NCBI GenBank assembly: GCA_002308635.1
Contig: DBWG01000008.1
Coordinates: 1 to 10,165, forward strand
DNA: 10,165 nucleotides
Direction of reading: 5' to 3'
Source: Ruminococcaceae bacterium UBA1244
GTDB lineage: Bacteria > Bacillota > Clostridia > Oscillospirales > Acutalibacteraceae
How positions within the stretch are numbered: position 1 is the first letter of the stretch; each line of letters starts with the position of its first letter. The notes beneath the pieces are model-generated. The model saw only the letters and a program-made list of their open reading frames with translations. It made no database searches and was not told where the DNA came from. The translations under genes and the position numbers were made by a program. This document shows positions 1-7,216 of this stretch, piece by piece.

Positions 1-1
1 C

Positions 2-1408
2 GGAAAAACTCTGTCTCAGGTACTCGGCAGTATCTCCGCAACGGGCGGGGCGACTTCTCTCTATTCTGCTCTTGCAAAAATGACGAGGACTGCCGACAGC
101 AATATCAGCGAAAAATATCCGAGACGTGAATGTATCCTCTTTACTGACGGCTATGATGAGGCTGTCGGCAAGGAAACCATAGAGGAGACAAAAGCAAAGC
201 TGCTCAAAGCAAATATCCCCGTTCATACGGTCTCGGCTGTTATGACCTCCGCAGAGTATAACCAAAAATTAGGCGAGCTTTCAAGGCTTACCGGCGGCAG
301 TATAAGCGTTCCTCAGGATGCGGGAAAATATACTGATATATCCGACAGATTGATGGACGGCATCTATGATTCCTCTGTTCTTGTTTTCCGTGCAGGCAAT
401 AATATTACCGATGAAAACGAAAAGACTCTGTCCATCAAGTTTGAAAATAAAAAGATCACTCTTGACAAAAAAGTATATATGTTCCGATGGCAGCCGGACA
501 CTGTGGCTCCGGAATTACAGAAGGCCGAACTTGAAGAAAAAAATACAGTCCGTGTTTATTTCAGCGAGGAGGTAATGAATGCCGACAGGCCGGACAGCTA
601 TTCTTTTAAAAATTCCTCCGGTTCGGTCATCACTCCTTCAAGCGCCGTGTATGAAGTGAAGGACGGACAGCCTTCCGCTTTGCTGACGTTCGATTCTGAC
701 ATCGTAAAAGGCGATTATACAGTATCCTGCAAGAATATCTGCGATATGTCTATGGAAAAAAACAACGTGACAAACGAAATAGAGACATATCTTGACGGCG
801 TTGAACCGCCGAACGAGTTTGTACAGTTTCTTCTTTCATGGCAGGGAATAATCCTTGCTGCGGCTGTGCTTATCGTTGCAGTGATACTTGTGCTGATACT
901 CATAGGAATGCGCAGGAGATCATCCAAAAAGCCTGCGGAGGAAACAGCTTCCGTGCAGCCGATACAGCCAATGCAGCCGGCCGCTCCGGTGCAGCCCGTT
1001 CAGACTCCTGCACAAGCCGTCCGGGAGGAGATCGTAAGCGTTCCTCAGGAGGTCGTTGTAAACAAAATAGAAAAGAAGGCTCCGAAATATGTCGTCAGCG
1101 TCAGGGAAACCAATACTCTCTTTGTCAGGATACAGCTTTCCGGCGGCGAAAGCAGCGTTTCGGAGGTCGAATTTGAAAAACAGCTCATAGTTGGAAGAAG
1201 CTCTGACTGTGATATATGTATAGATGACAAATATATGGCAAGAAAGCAATTCGTGATAGAAAAAGAGGACGGAAACTATTATGTGTCCGATCTCCGGTCT
1301 ACAAACGGAACATCAGTAAACGGCATCAGGATCACATCCAGACACCGGCTCGAAAAGAACGATATTATTTCCGCCGGAACGATCAAAATGACTGTAAGCT
1401 GGAACTGA
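2..1408 (+). CDS. VWA / Ig-like / single-TM / FHA membrane protein, 5'-truncated
   Basis: The reading frame is open from base 2, so the start and the first half of the VWA domain lie upstream; 468 residues are visible. In order they are: the end of a von Willebrand A domain (about residues 1-125), with the metal-site threonine in GATSLYSAL and the aspartate in ILFTDGYDE; an Ig-like beta domain of the Big_5/SbsA type (about 155-255, PELQKAEL...VRVYFSEEV); one membrane helix (about 281-304) followed by RRRSSKK; a Pro/Gln/Val linker; and an FHA domain (about 385-465). Positive-inside topology puts VWA and Ig outside and FHA in the cytosol, so it could pass an external signal inward. The FHA keeps GRSSD and STNGT, but the usual SRxH reads ARKQ, losing the serine and histidine typical of phosphothreonine-binding members. 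It is the first visible gene of an operon with kinase and phosphatase. Ligand unknown. Confidence 0.88.
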   Translation, partial: GKTLSQVLGSISATGGATSLYSALAKMTRTADSNISEKYPRRECILFTDGYDEAVGKETIEETKAKLLKANIPVHTVSAVMTSAEYNQKLGELSRLTGGSISVPQDAGKYTDISDRLMDGIYDSSVLVFRAGNNITDENEKTLSIKFENKKITLDKKVYMFRWQPDTVAPELQKAELEEKNTVRVYFSEEVMNADRPDSYSFKNSSGSVITPSSAVYEVKDGQPSALLTFDSDIVKGDYTVSCKNICDMSMEKNNVTNEIETYLDGVEPPNEFVQFLLSWQGIILAAAVLIVAVILVLILIGMRRRSSKKPAEETASVQPIQPMQPAAPVQPVQTPAQAVREEIVSVPQEVVVNKIEKKAPKYVVSVRETNTLFVRIQLSGGESSVSEVEFEKQLIVGRSSDCDICIDDKYMARKQFVIEKEDGNYYVSDLRSTNGTSVNGIRITSRHRLEKNDIISAGTIKMTVSWN

Positions 1409-1442
1409 TCTCGGAACGATGGCTGCTATTACTGTAAAAATT

Positions 1443-1448
1443 GAGGTG
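1443..1448 (+). promoter_or_regulatory. Ribosome binding site deciding the kinase start
   Basis: GAGGTG lies 7 nt before ATG 1456. The longer in-frame alternative, TTG at 1441, would overlap this site and has no site of its own, so ATG 1456 is preferred. Confidence 0.7.
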
Positions 1449-1455
1449 TGGTCTT

Positions 1456-2733
1456 ATGTTGTGTCCAAATTGTTTTACACAGTCCTTTAATGGGGTCTCG
1501 TGTTCGTCATGCGGATATGAAATGAAGGACGGAAAGTGCATAGAAGATCTGAAGCTGTTTTATAAGCTGAAAAAGCGTTATGTCATCGGGCGTTCTCTCG
1601 GTGCGGGAGGCTTCGGCATCACCTATGTTGCATACGATCTTTTTACGGACAACCGTGTGTGTGTTAAGGAATACTTTCCGATGGGTCTTGTTGTCAGAAA
1701 TTCTGACGGCATAACGGTACAGAATACCCGTACAAACAGACTCGATGAGTTCAACCACGGTATCCGGAGGTTCATGGAGGAAGCAAATATCATCCGTGAG
1801 ATGAACAATATTTCCGGTGTTGTAAATGTTACCGACTGTTTTGAGGAAAACGGCACCGCATATTATGTGATGGAATATCTTGAGGGCGTTTCTCTGAAAA
1901 AACTCGTTCCGGAGCATGGGATGGATTTCAGGATCGCAAGCGAGATAATTATGAAGGCGGGACGGACGCTGGATCTTATCCACAAGGAAAAGGGCTATCT
2001 TCACAGGGATATAAGCCCCGAAAATATTATGATACTTGCTTCGGGCAGAGTCGTTGTTATCGACTTCGGAAGCGCAAAAAATTTCTTTATGAGCAACAGC
2101 AACTATACGATCACCCTGAAACACGGCTTTGCTCCGATAGAACAGTATTCTTCAACTGATATGCAGGGTCCCTTTACCGACCTCTATGCCCTTGCAAGCA
2201 CCTATTATTTCCTGCTGACAGGAAAGGTCATACCAAGGGCGACCGACAGACTGACAGGTGCGGTCTATGAGCCGCTCAGCTCTCTGCGTCCGGATGTCGG
2301 ACAGGAGGTTTCGGATGTTGTGGATCATGCGCTTATGCTGCGCCCGTCCGAAAGGACTGCTACGATAGGAGAGTTCCTTGATTCTCTTGAGGAAATAATA
2401 ATCAAAAGAGGTACCGATGAAAACAGAGTTGTGGTCTCTGTGAGCATCGACGGTTCAATACAGAATACAGTCAGCATAGAAGCCGACAAGGAAATACTTG
2501 TCGGACGCTCGACAAAATGCGATGTAGTCTTTCCTAACTGCGATAATGTCAGCAAGCTGCACTGCAAGCTGATGTTTGACGGAAAAAACAAACAGTTCCT
2601 GATCGAGGACTGTTCGACAAACGGCACATATATCAACTATGTCCGTATGGAAAAGGGAACAAGATATTATGTCGGCAAGCAGGATCTTATCATACTTGCA
2701 AACACCAGATACAGGCTTATATTGGGGGAATGA
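1456..2733 (+). CDS. Zn-ribbon Ser/Thr protein kinase with C-terminal FHA domain
   Basis: A 425-residue protein kinase predicted to phosphorylate Ser/Thr in partner proteins in the cytosol; no membrane helix is visible. The N-terminal Zn ribbon has C3, C6, C16 and C19. The kinase domain (about 42-315) has glycine loop GAGGFGITY, ATP lysine K71, helix-C glutamate near E109, HRD aspartate D185, N190 and DFG at D203, so it should be active. Two positions are atypical: the catalytic loop reads HRDISPEN, with serine where Ser/Thr kinases usually have lysine, and the APE region reads GFAPIEQY. An FHA domain follows (about 336-424) with GRS, SKLHC and STNGTY intact, which should bind phosphothreonine, perhaps its own or a partner's. 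The next gene, PP2C, starts 3 nt after the stop, so the two are probably co-translated. Confidence 0.93.
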   Translation: MLCPNCFTQSFNGVSCSSCGYEMKDGKCIEDLKLFYKLKKRYVIGRSLGAGGFGITYVAYDLFTDNRVCVKEYFPMGLVVRNSDGITVQNTRTNRLDEFNHGIRRFMEEANIIREMNNISGVVNVTDCFEENGTAYYVMEYLEGVSLKKLVPEHGMDFRIASEIIMKAGRTLDLIHKEKGYLHRDISPENIMILASGRVVVIDFGSAKNFFMSNSNYTITLKHGFAPIEQYSSTDMQGPFTDLYALASTYYFLLTGKVIPRATDRLTGAVYEPLSSLRPDVGQEVSDVVDHALMLRPSERTATIGEFLDSLEEIIIKRGTDENRVVVSVSIDGSIQNTVSIEADKEILVGRSTKCDVVFPNCDNVSKLHCKLMFDGKNKQFLIEDCSTNGTYINYVRMEKGTRYYVGKQDLIILANTRYRLILGE

Positions 2734-2736
2734 TGA

Positions 2737-3534
2737 ATGTATATGTCTGATGAGCACAATATTGCAACAGAAAAATACCAGCCTGACCTGAAGTCATATA
2801 TGTATGCTTCGAGCATCGTCGGAACAAGAAAATATCAGCAGGATTCCTACGGCTGCATAGAAACGCCTGTCGGATGTCTTGCGGTAGTTTGTGACGGTAT
2901 GGGCGGACTTGAAGGCGGCGAACGTGCAAGCGGTCTTGCAGTAAAAACCATACTGGAGGACTATCTGACCCGGCCGATAACAAGCGTCAGGGATTTTCTT
3001 TATGATGAGGTCGTCAAAACAGACGAGCTTGTCTATAATATCAGCGACGAAAACGGACGGCAGATCGGCGCAGGATCAACTATCGTTGCTGTCCATATAA
3101 AAGACGACAGGATGCACTGGGTCTCTGTCGGCGACAGCAAGATATATGTTATCAGAAACAATACTATACAGTGTATAGTCCGTGAACATAACTACCGTCT
3201 TACTCTCAACGAGCTTTATTCCGCAGGAAAGATCAGCATTGAATACTACAGAGCCGAAGAAAGCAAGGCTGAGGCGCTGATAAGCTTTCTCGGTATCGGA
3301 AACGTTTCTCTCATCGACATCAGCGAACAGCCGCTCCAACTGCTTCCGGGAGATATCGTGCTTCTTTGCAGTGACGGTCTTTACAAATCCCTGTCAGATG
3401 ACAGGATACTTGCGATCGTGACGGACAACTATTTTGATATGCAGCGTGCGGCGGACGAGCTTACTGACGCAGCATTGAGATATTCGGGCAGAGGCCAGGA
3501 CAATACGACTGTAACTATCGTAAGATATTGTTAA
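2737..3534 (+). CDS. PP2C-family Ser/Thr protein phosphatase
   Basis: A 265-residue metal-dependent phosphatase, the normal length for bacterial PP2C enzymes, expected to reverse the phosphorylation made by the neighbouring kinase. The family motifs appear in order: RKYQQDSY with metal-binding D36, CDGMGGLEGGE with D53, the GAGST strand, VSVGDSKIYV, CSDGLYKSL with D213 and GQDNTTV with D255. All main metal ligands are present, so it should be active. There is no signal peptide or membrane helix, so it is cytosolic. The start at ATG 2737 has a GGGGGA site 7 nt upstream, embedded in the end of the kinase gene; ATG 2743 is a less well spaced alternative. A kinase and PP2C sitting together is a standard arrangement for reversible phospho-signalling. 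Confidence 0.94.
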   Translation: MYMSDEHNIATEKYQPDLKSYMYASSIVGTRKYQQDSYGCIETPVGCLAVVCDGMGGLEGGERASGLAVKTILEDYLTRPITSVRDFLYDEVVKTDELVYNISDENGRQIGAGSTIVAVHIKDDRMHWVSVGDSKIYVIRNNTIQCIVREHNYRLTLNELYSAGKISIEYYRAEESKAEALISFLGIGNVSLIDISEQPLQLLPGDIVLLCSDGLYKSLSDDRILAIVTDNYFDMQRAADELTDAALRYSGRGQDNTTVTIVRYC

Positions 3535-3549
3535 AGAGGATGAGCAGCC

Positions 3550-3915
3550 TTGACTATTGACCCAAGAAAAAATGCCCATATAACAATTCAAAAAGGCGGT
3601 CCTGCCCGAAAGGGGCGCATAACCGTCCTTGACAAAAATAACGATGGAGCATCGCTGTTTGTCGCTGACGAGGAGGTCGTTCCTGTCGGACGTGATCCCC
3701 AAAAATGTGAAATAGTGATATCCTACGGAAAAATAAGCCGTGTACACTGTCTGATAGAATATGACGGAGTTGATGGGGCATATATCGTAACGGACGTTTC
3801 GACAAACGGGATCTATATACAGGGCAACAGGATGCCGAAAAAGATACCGGTGCTTGTTCCTGCCGGAACCGTTGTTGAACTTGCAGACAGAACATACCGG
3901 CTTTCGCTGGAGTAA
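3550..3915 (+). CDS. Stand-alone FHA-domain protein
   Basis: A 121-residue protein that is essentially one FHA domain (about residues 40-118), the size of a small phosphothreonine adaptor. Its binding residues look intact: VGRDPQKC, ISRVHC, STNG and the following IQGNRM loop. It has no membrane helix. The start is a TTG at 3550, with AGAGGA ending 9 nt upstream; the nearby ATG at 3540 is in a frame that stops at once. It lies 15 nt after the phosphatase and 20 nt before the pseudokinase. A role as a soluble reader linking phosphorylated partners, in the manner of small actinobacterial FHA regulators, is inferred from size and context only. Confidence 0.88.
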   Translation: MTIDPRKNAHITIQKGGPARKGRITVLDKNNDGASLFVADEEVVPVGRDPQKCEIVISYGKISRVHCLIEYDGVDGAYIVTDVSTNGIYIQGNRMPKKIPVLVPAGTVVELADRTYRLSLE

Positions 3916-3935
3916 AACAGGGGGCTGAATTATTT

Positions 3936-4904
3936 ATGTATTTTTGTATATCGTGTATGAATGAAATACCTGAGGAAAGCAAGGAGTGCTGTCCTTACTG
4001 CGGTTTTTCAAGATCCGGCTATACGGCGGCAGAAAAAATGCTTCAGCCGGAAAGCGTTTTTGAGAACCGCTATTATATCGGCAAGGCATACAGGACAGAC
4101 CCTGCCGGAACATCCTATATTGCGCTTGACACCATAATGATGAGAAAAATCGTCATAAGGCGGATGTCCGGCGGAGGTGAAGGCGAGACCCCTTCAGCTC
4201 AGGGTGTGGAGCCTAATTTCAAGCTTTATGAGAGAAGAGAAAAATTTCTTTCATCATATAAAAAGGCCGCAGCAATAGACATATCGTCTCTTCCGGTGAT
4301 ATATACCTGTCAGGCAAGCGGTGCAACAGCCTATGCTGCATCGGAATATATTTCCGAGATGACGCTGCCCGTTTTTTTGGAGCAGACCGGCGGAAAGACC
4401 TTTGAAGGGGCAAAAAAGCACCTTCTTCCGATACTTGTCGCACTAAAGCTGCTTCACGACAACGGAGTTGTTCACGGTCAGCTTACTCCCGATTGTATCC
4501 GGAAAACAGACAAGACCTTTGTTCTTTGTGATATTGCGGCGGTCGGATCTCCTGAGGAAGAAAATACCTGTTCGCCTGCGGATGATATCAAGGCGTTTTT
4601 GCTGATCTTTGTCTCCATGATGTACGGAAGTCCCATTATGGCAAAGGCTGAGATAATAAACGATGAATTCCGCCGCAAAAATGAACTGGAGCTTCCGGAT
4701 GAAGTAATGGAGTATGTGTATAATGTATTCAACAAAACAGATGATACAGAGATAAGCGCAGACAAGATACTCGATGTCTTTTATCACAGTAAGGACATCG
4801 CCGTTCTGCGGCCAAAGGCTGTTCCGACAGTCCCGCAGTATCTTCTTGATACGGCAAAGGATTCGGGAGTTACTGTGTCTCAGCTTCTTACGTCTCTGGT
4901 GTGA
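3936..4904 (+). CDS. Zn-ribbon pseudokinase
   Basis: A 322-residue protein with an N-terminal Zn ribbon (C4, C7, C19, C22) followed by a degenerate protein-kinase fold (about 44-290). The glycine-rich loop is lost (AYRTDPAGTSYIALD), the ATP lysine strand reads KIVIRRM with arginine, the HRDLKPEN catalytic loop reads HGQLTPDC (H180 kept, Asp to Gln182, Asn to Cys187), and DFG reads DIA at D199. It should therefore not transfer phosphate. Pseudokinases of this sort usually act as scaffolds or allosteric partners; here the likely partner is the active Zn-ribbon kinase two genes upstream (inference). There is no FHA domain and no membrane helix. The start is ATG 3936, with a GGGGG site about 11 nt upstream. 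It is the last gene of the left block and is followed by a terminator-like hairpin and a new promoter. Confidence 0.85.
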   Translation: MYFCISCMNEIPEESKECCPYCGFSRSGYTAAEKMLQPESVFENRYYIGKAYRTDPAGTSYIALDTIMMRKIVIRRMSGGGEGETPSAQGVEPNFKLYERREKFLSSYKKAAAIDISSLPVIYTCQASGATAYAASEYISEMTLPVFLEQTGGKTFEGAKKHLLPILVALKLLHDNGVVHGQLTPDCIRKTDKTFVLCDIAAVGSPEEENTCSPADDIKAFLLIFVSMMYGSPIMAKAEIINDEFRRKNELELPDEVMEYVYNVFNKTDDTEISADKILDVFYHSKDIAVLRPKAVPTVPQYLLDTAKDSGVTVSQLLTSLV

Positions 4905-4907
4905 CAC

Positions 4908-4945
4908 AGCCTTTCGCCTTCAGAAAAGGTATGAGGGCTTTCTCC
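4908..4945 (+). terminator. Weak terminator-like hairpin after the pseudokinase gene
   Basis: AGCCTTT (4908-4914) can pair with GTGAGGGCT-side bases 4933-4939 through seven pairs including two G-U. An inner CCTT/AAGG stem (4917-4920 with 4926-4929) has a 5-nt loop. Only a broken T run, TTTCT, follows. Its position just after the last gene of the block and before a promoter fits a terminator, but the stem is imperfect. Confidence 0.35.
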
Positions 4946-4949
4946 TGAA

Positions 4950-4985
4950 TGTCAAATATTACAAAAAATGTGTCAAATTTAACAA
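4950..4985 (+). repeat. Pair of 15-base direct repeats upstream of a promoter
   Basis: TGTCAAATATTACAA (4950-4964) and TGTCAAATTTAACAA (4971-4985) match at 13 of 15 positions and are 21 bp apart, two helical turns. A weaker related TGACAAAT occurs at 4990-4997, overlapping the -35 box. The phased placement directly upstream of the promoter suggests an activator site; the regulator is unknown. Confidence 0.5.
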
Positions 4986-4988
4986 TCT

Positions 4989-5018
4989 GTGACAAATGCG
5001 CAAATATCCTGATATAAT
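4989..5018 (+). promoter_or_regulatory. Sigma-A-type promoter for the right-hand block
   Basis: The -35 box GTGACA (4989-4994) matches TTGACA at five of six positions. It is followed after 18 nt by a perfect TATAAT (5013-5018). Transcription would start near 5025, giving a leader of about 100 nt before ATG 5125. This is the best promoter-like sequence in the window and separates the two gene blocks. Confidence 0.7.
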
Positions 5019-5029
5019 CTTATCAGGAT
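5006..5029 (+). promoter_or_regulatory. Perfect 9-bp inverted repeat over the -10 box, candidate operator
   Basis: ATCCTGATA (5006-5014) and TATCAGGAT (5021-5029) are exact inverted copies with a 6-nt centre. The palindrome covers the -10 box and the expected start point, where a bound dimeric repressor would block transcription. No T run follows, so it is not a terminator. Confidence 0.5.
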
Positions 5030-5031
5030 CA

Positions 5032-5086
5032 GTTCTGGTGACAGAGCCGCCCGGTCTTGTTGAAAACATGGTTCACGGGTGAGCCG
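5032..5086 (+). promoter_or_regulatory. Possible structured mRNA leader
   Basis: Two hairpins can be drawn in the 5' leader. GTTCTG (5032-5037) pairs with CAGAGC (5042-5047) around a GTGA tetraloop of the GNRA type. GGTTCA (5070-5075) pairs with TGAGCC (5080-5085) around the loop CGGG. That loop is complementary to CCCG at 5050-5053, so a pseudoknot is possible. It does not match any riboswitch class I can recall. It could be a regulatory leader or chance folding. Confidence 0.35.
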
Positions 5087-5124
5087 AGTCATCATAAAAA
5101 TATTATAGAAGAGGAGTTTTTAAT

Positions 5125-6090
5125 ATGGTAAAAAGATGTGCAAACGGTCATTATTATGACGGCGACAGGTTTCCGGAATGTCCCTACTGCGGTTCAAAGG
5201 ATACGAATGAAAGCAGCGGCGTTACTGTTTCTGTGGGCGGAGTCGAGAAGATGTTCTCAGAACCCGCTGCAAACGGCGATGATATGAAGACCATCACTCT
5301 TGGACAGTCTGCGGAGTATATGCCCCAGAACAACTACATAGACGATGACGACGACGCTACTATCCCGGTAGCACCTCCTATGATGAACCAACAGCCCGAG
5401 CAGTTCCAGGCTCAGATGCCTGAGCAGCAGGCTCCGGACTTTGTTGAAGAGTCACCCGTAATGGAAAATATTCCCTATGAGCAGCCCCAGTATTCTCAGA
5501 CGGAAGAATTTGCTGTACCGATGGAGCAGGCAGTAACAATGCCTTTGCAGCAGTCCCAGGAGACACAGGTTTTTCCTGCACCGCCTGTTCCTGAGACTCC
5601 CTTTGTTCCCGAGCCGGTTCAGCCTGCAAACACAATGCAGGGAAGCTTCAGCGAGCTTGTCAACAATGCAATGAGAAACCCCGCCCGCAGCGACGATACA
5701 CCGACCGTAAGCGTTTATGGTTCAAGAATGAAGTCGGAGCCGACAGTCGGCTGGCTGATCGGAATCAGCGCTCCTTATCTTGGAGAGTGCTTTGAGCTGA
5801 GAACAGGCAAAAACTTTATCGGCAGAGGTCAGGATATGGATATCGTCCTTGCATCCGACACCACAGTCTCAAGATACCGTCATGCGGTAGTTCTCTATGA
5901 GCCAAAGGCAAGAATTTTCCTTGCACAGCCCGGCGATTCAAGAGAACTTTTCTACATCAACGACAAGGTCGTCCTCAACAATCAGCCTCTCGAAGCTTAT
6001 GACAGACTTACTGTCGGCGAAACAAAGCTTATGTTCTTCCCGCTTTGTTCAAGCGAGTTTTCTTGGGACGATGTTGAAAAGGACAACTGA
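5125..6090 (+). CDS. Zn-ribbon / disordered / divergent FHA protein
   Basis: A 321-residue soluble protein. The N-terminus is a Zn ribbon (C5, H9, C19, C22 in MVKRCANGHYYDGDRF and ECPYCG). A long Gln/Pro/Glu-rich disordered stretch follows (about 45-205), containing two acidic threonine motifs, DDDDDATIPV and DDTPTVSV. The C-terminus (about 210-315) is an FHA-like fold with FIGRG and SRYRHA, but the loop that normally reads STNG is replaced by PGDSREL, so phosphothreonine recognition may be altered. The start at ATG 5125 has GAGGAG 8 nt upstream. It is the first gene behind the promoter at 4989-5018 and is followed 33 nt later by the four-helix FHA family. The acidic Thr motifs are plausible targets of the upstream kinase (inference). 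Specific function not known. Confidence 0.85.
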   Translation: MVKRCANGHYYDGDRFPECPYCGSKDTNESSGVTVSVGGVEKMFSEPAANGDDMKTITLGQSAEYMPQNNYIDDDDDATIPVAPPMMNQQPEQFQAQMPEQQAPDFVEESPVMENIPYEQPQYSQTEEFAVPMEQAVTMPLQQSQETQVFPAPPVPETPFVPEPVQPANTMQGSFSELVNNAMRNPARSDDTPTVSVYGSRMKSEPTVGWLIGISAPYLGECFELRTGKNFIGRGQDMDIVLASDTTVSRYRHAVVLYEPKARIFLAQPGDSRELFYINDKVVLNNQPLEAYDRLTVGETKLMFFPLCSSEFSWDDVEKDN

Positions 6091-6123
6091 TATGAAGAAG
6101 ACTTTTGATGGGAGGAGATATAA

Positions 6124-7203
6124 ATGAACAACAATTACACTGCTCAAAAGCCGGCAATAAGAACAAAAAGCATTGTAGGAGCTGTCGGTGCTATCGTGTG
6201 TTCTATAGGTGCGCTGTGTTCAACGTTTTTCCCGATTTTTTCATCAGAAAAAGCAGCTAAGTTTTATGAATTATGGGCTTTTGGCGATAAGGGAAAATAC
6301 GTTCTGGATTTTATGGGTGATGCTATGAAGGCTGCCGAAAAAATAGGCGGAAATACTTTGTCGGCACTTGTTTTTGAGATATTGTCCGTTTATGCAGCAA
6401 CGGCGGCATTCTTTGCATTGGTTCTTGCGGTCATCTTTGTTGCCGTAGGTAAGCTGACCGGACTCAGAACAGGAAAAAAAGCACTGGCAGGAGCTTTTTC
6501 AATAATCGCTCTGGTTGTTACGGCATTTTTCTTCTGTGCGTTGATCGGTTATGTTACGGCTTGTAATAGTATTACCAAATCGGATCTGGATCTGACCTAT
6601 GGACCGAGCCTGATGCTCTTCTTTGCGATCGGTACGGTTGTTTTCAGCTTTATAGGCGCTAAGGGAACACCTGCCGGCAAGGCTCCCGCTCAGGCTGTAC
6701 CGCAGCAGGGCGCATACAATCAGTATCAGAATGTTCCGCCTGCAGCTCCCGTACCGCCGCAGTATCCCGCTCCGGTACAGAATCCTGTTCAGCCTCAGTA
6801 TCCGCCTCAGATGATGCCTCAGCAGCAGTTCGTTCCTGTTCAGCCTTCTGCTCCGGATATTGACGACGATCCCCCGACAGTAGCTCAGGTCGGCGCATTG
6901 GAGGGCATCAGGGGAGATTATGCTTCCGCAGTTATCAACATGAAGCCCGGCGAAAAGCTTATTATCGGACGTGACCCGACTTGCTGCAACATCGTCATCT
7001 CTTCCGAAAAGAGAGATATCAGCCGTACACACTGCTCTGTAAAGTATGATCCTTATACGGACAGCTTTAAGGTCATTGATATGTCATCAAACGGAACTTA
7101 TGTAAACGGAACAAGGCTTGTGAGAGATCAGGAAACTCAGTTCCCGGCAGGAACCATAATTTCTCTCGGCAGCGGCGAAAATCAGTTCAGACTCAAAAAA
7201 TAA
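6124..7203 (+). CDS. Four-TM membrane protein with C-terminal FHA domain (paralog 1)
   Basis: A 359-residue membrane protein. Four hydrophobic helices lie at about residues 17-40, 88-110, 120-146 and 160-178, with basic residues before the first, so both ends face the cytosol. The loop between helices 1 and 2 (about 45 residues) would be outside. A Pro/Gln/Tyr-rich linker (about 185-255) leads through an acidic motif, DIDDDPPTVAQV, to an FHA domain (about 268-358) with intact GRDPT, ISRTHC and SSNGTYVNG. The start at ATG 6124 has GGAGGAG 6 nt upstream. Landmarks shared with its neighbours are a Phe-Pro at the end of helix 1, ATAAFF in helix 2 and GPSLM in helix 4. It probably recruits phosphoproteins to the membrane; what the four-helix part does is unknown. 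Confidence 0.88.
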   Translation: MNNNYTAQKPAIRTKSIVGAVGAIVCSIGALCSTFFPIFSSEKAAKFYELWAFGDKGKYVLDFMGDAMKAAEKIGGNTLSALVFEILSVYAATAAFFALVLAVIFVAVGKLTGLRTGKKALAGAFSIIALVVTAFFFCALIGYVTACNSITKSDLDLTYGPSLMLFFAIGTVVFSFIGAKGTPAGKAPAQAVPQQGAYNQYQNVPPAAPVPPQYPAPVQNPVQPQYPPQMMPQQQFVPVQPSAPDIDDDPPTVAQVGALEGIRGDYASAVINMKPGEKLIIGRDPTCCNIVISSEKRDISRTHCSVKYDPYTDSFKVIDMSSNGTYVNGTRLVRDQETQFPAGTIISLGSGENQFRLKK

Positions 7204-7216
7204 AAATATCTTGAAA

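Noticed and set aside
1507..2124. 205-codon open frame on the minus strand inside the kinase gene
   Set aside because: It lies wholly antisense to a kinase with clear catalytic motifs, has no domain signal of its own and is a by-product of codon bias.
3554..3982. 142-codon minus-strand open frame over the stand-alone FHA gene
   Set aside because: It is antisense to a well-supported FHA gene and has a cysteine/arginine/serine-rich nonsense composition.
6092..6127. Tiny open frame MKKTFDGRRYK overlapping the start of the 6124 gene
   Set aside because: It is eleven codons with no ribosome site and contains the Shine-Dalgarno of the real gene.
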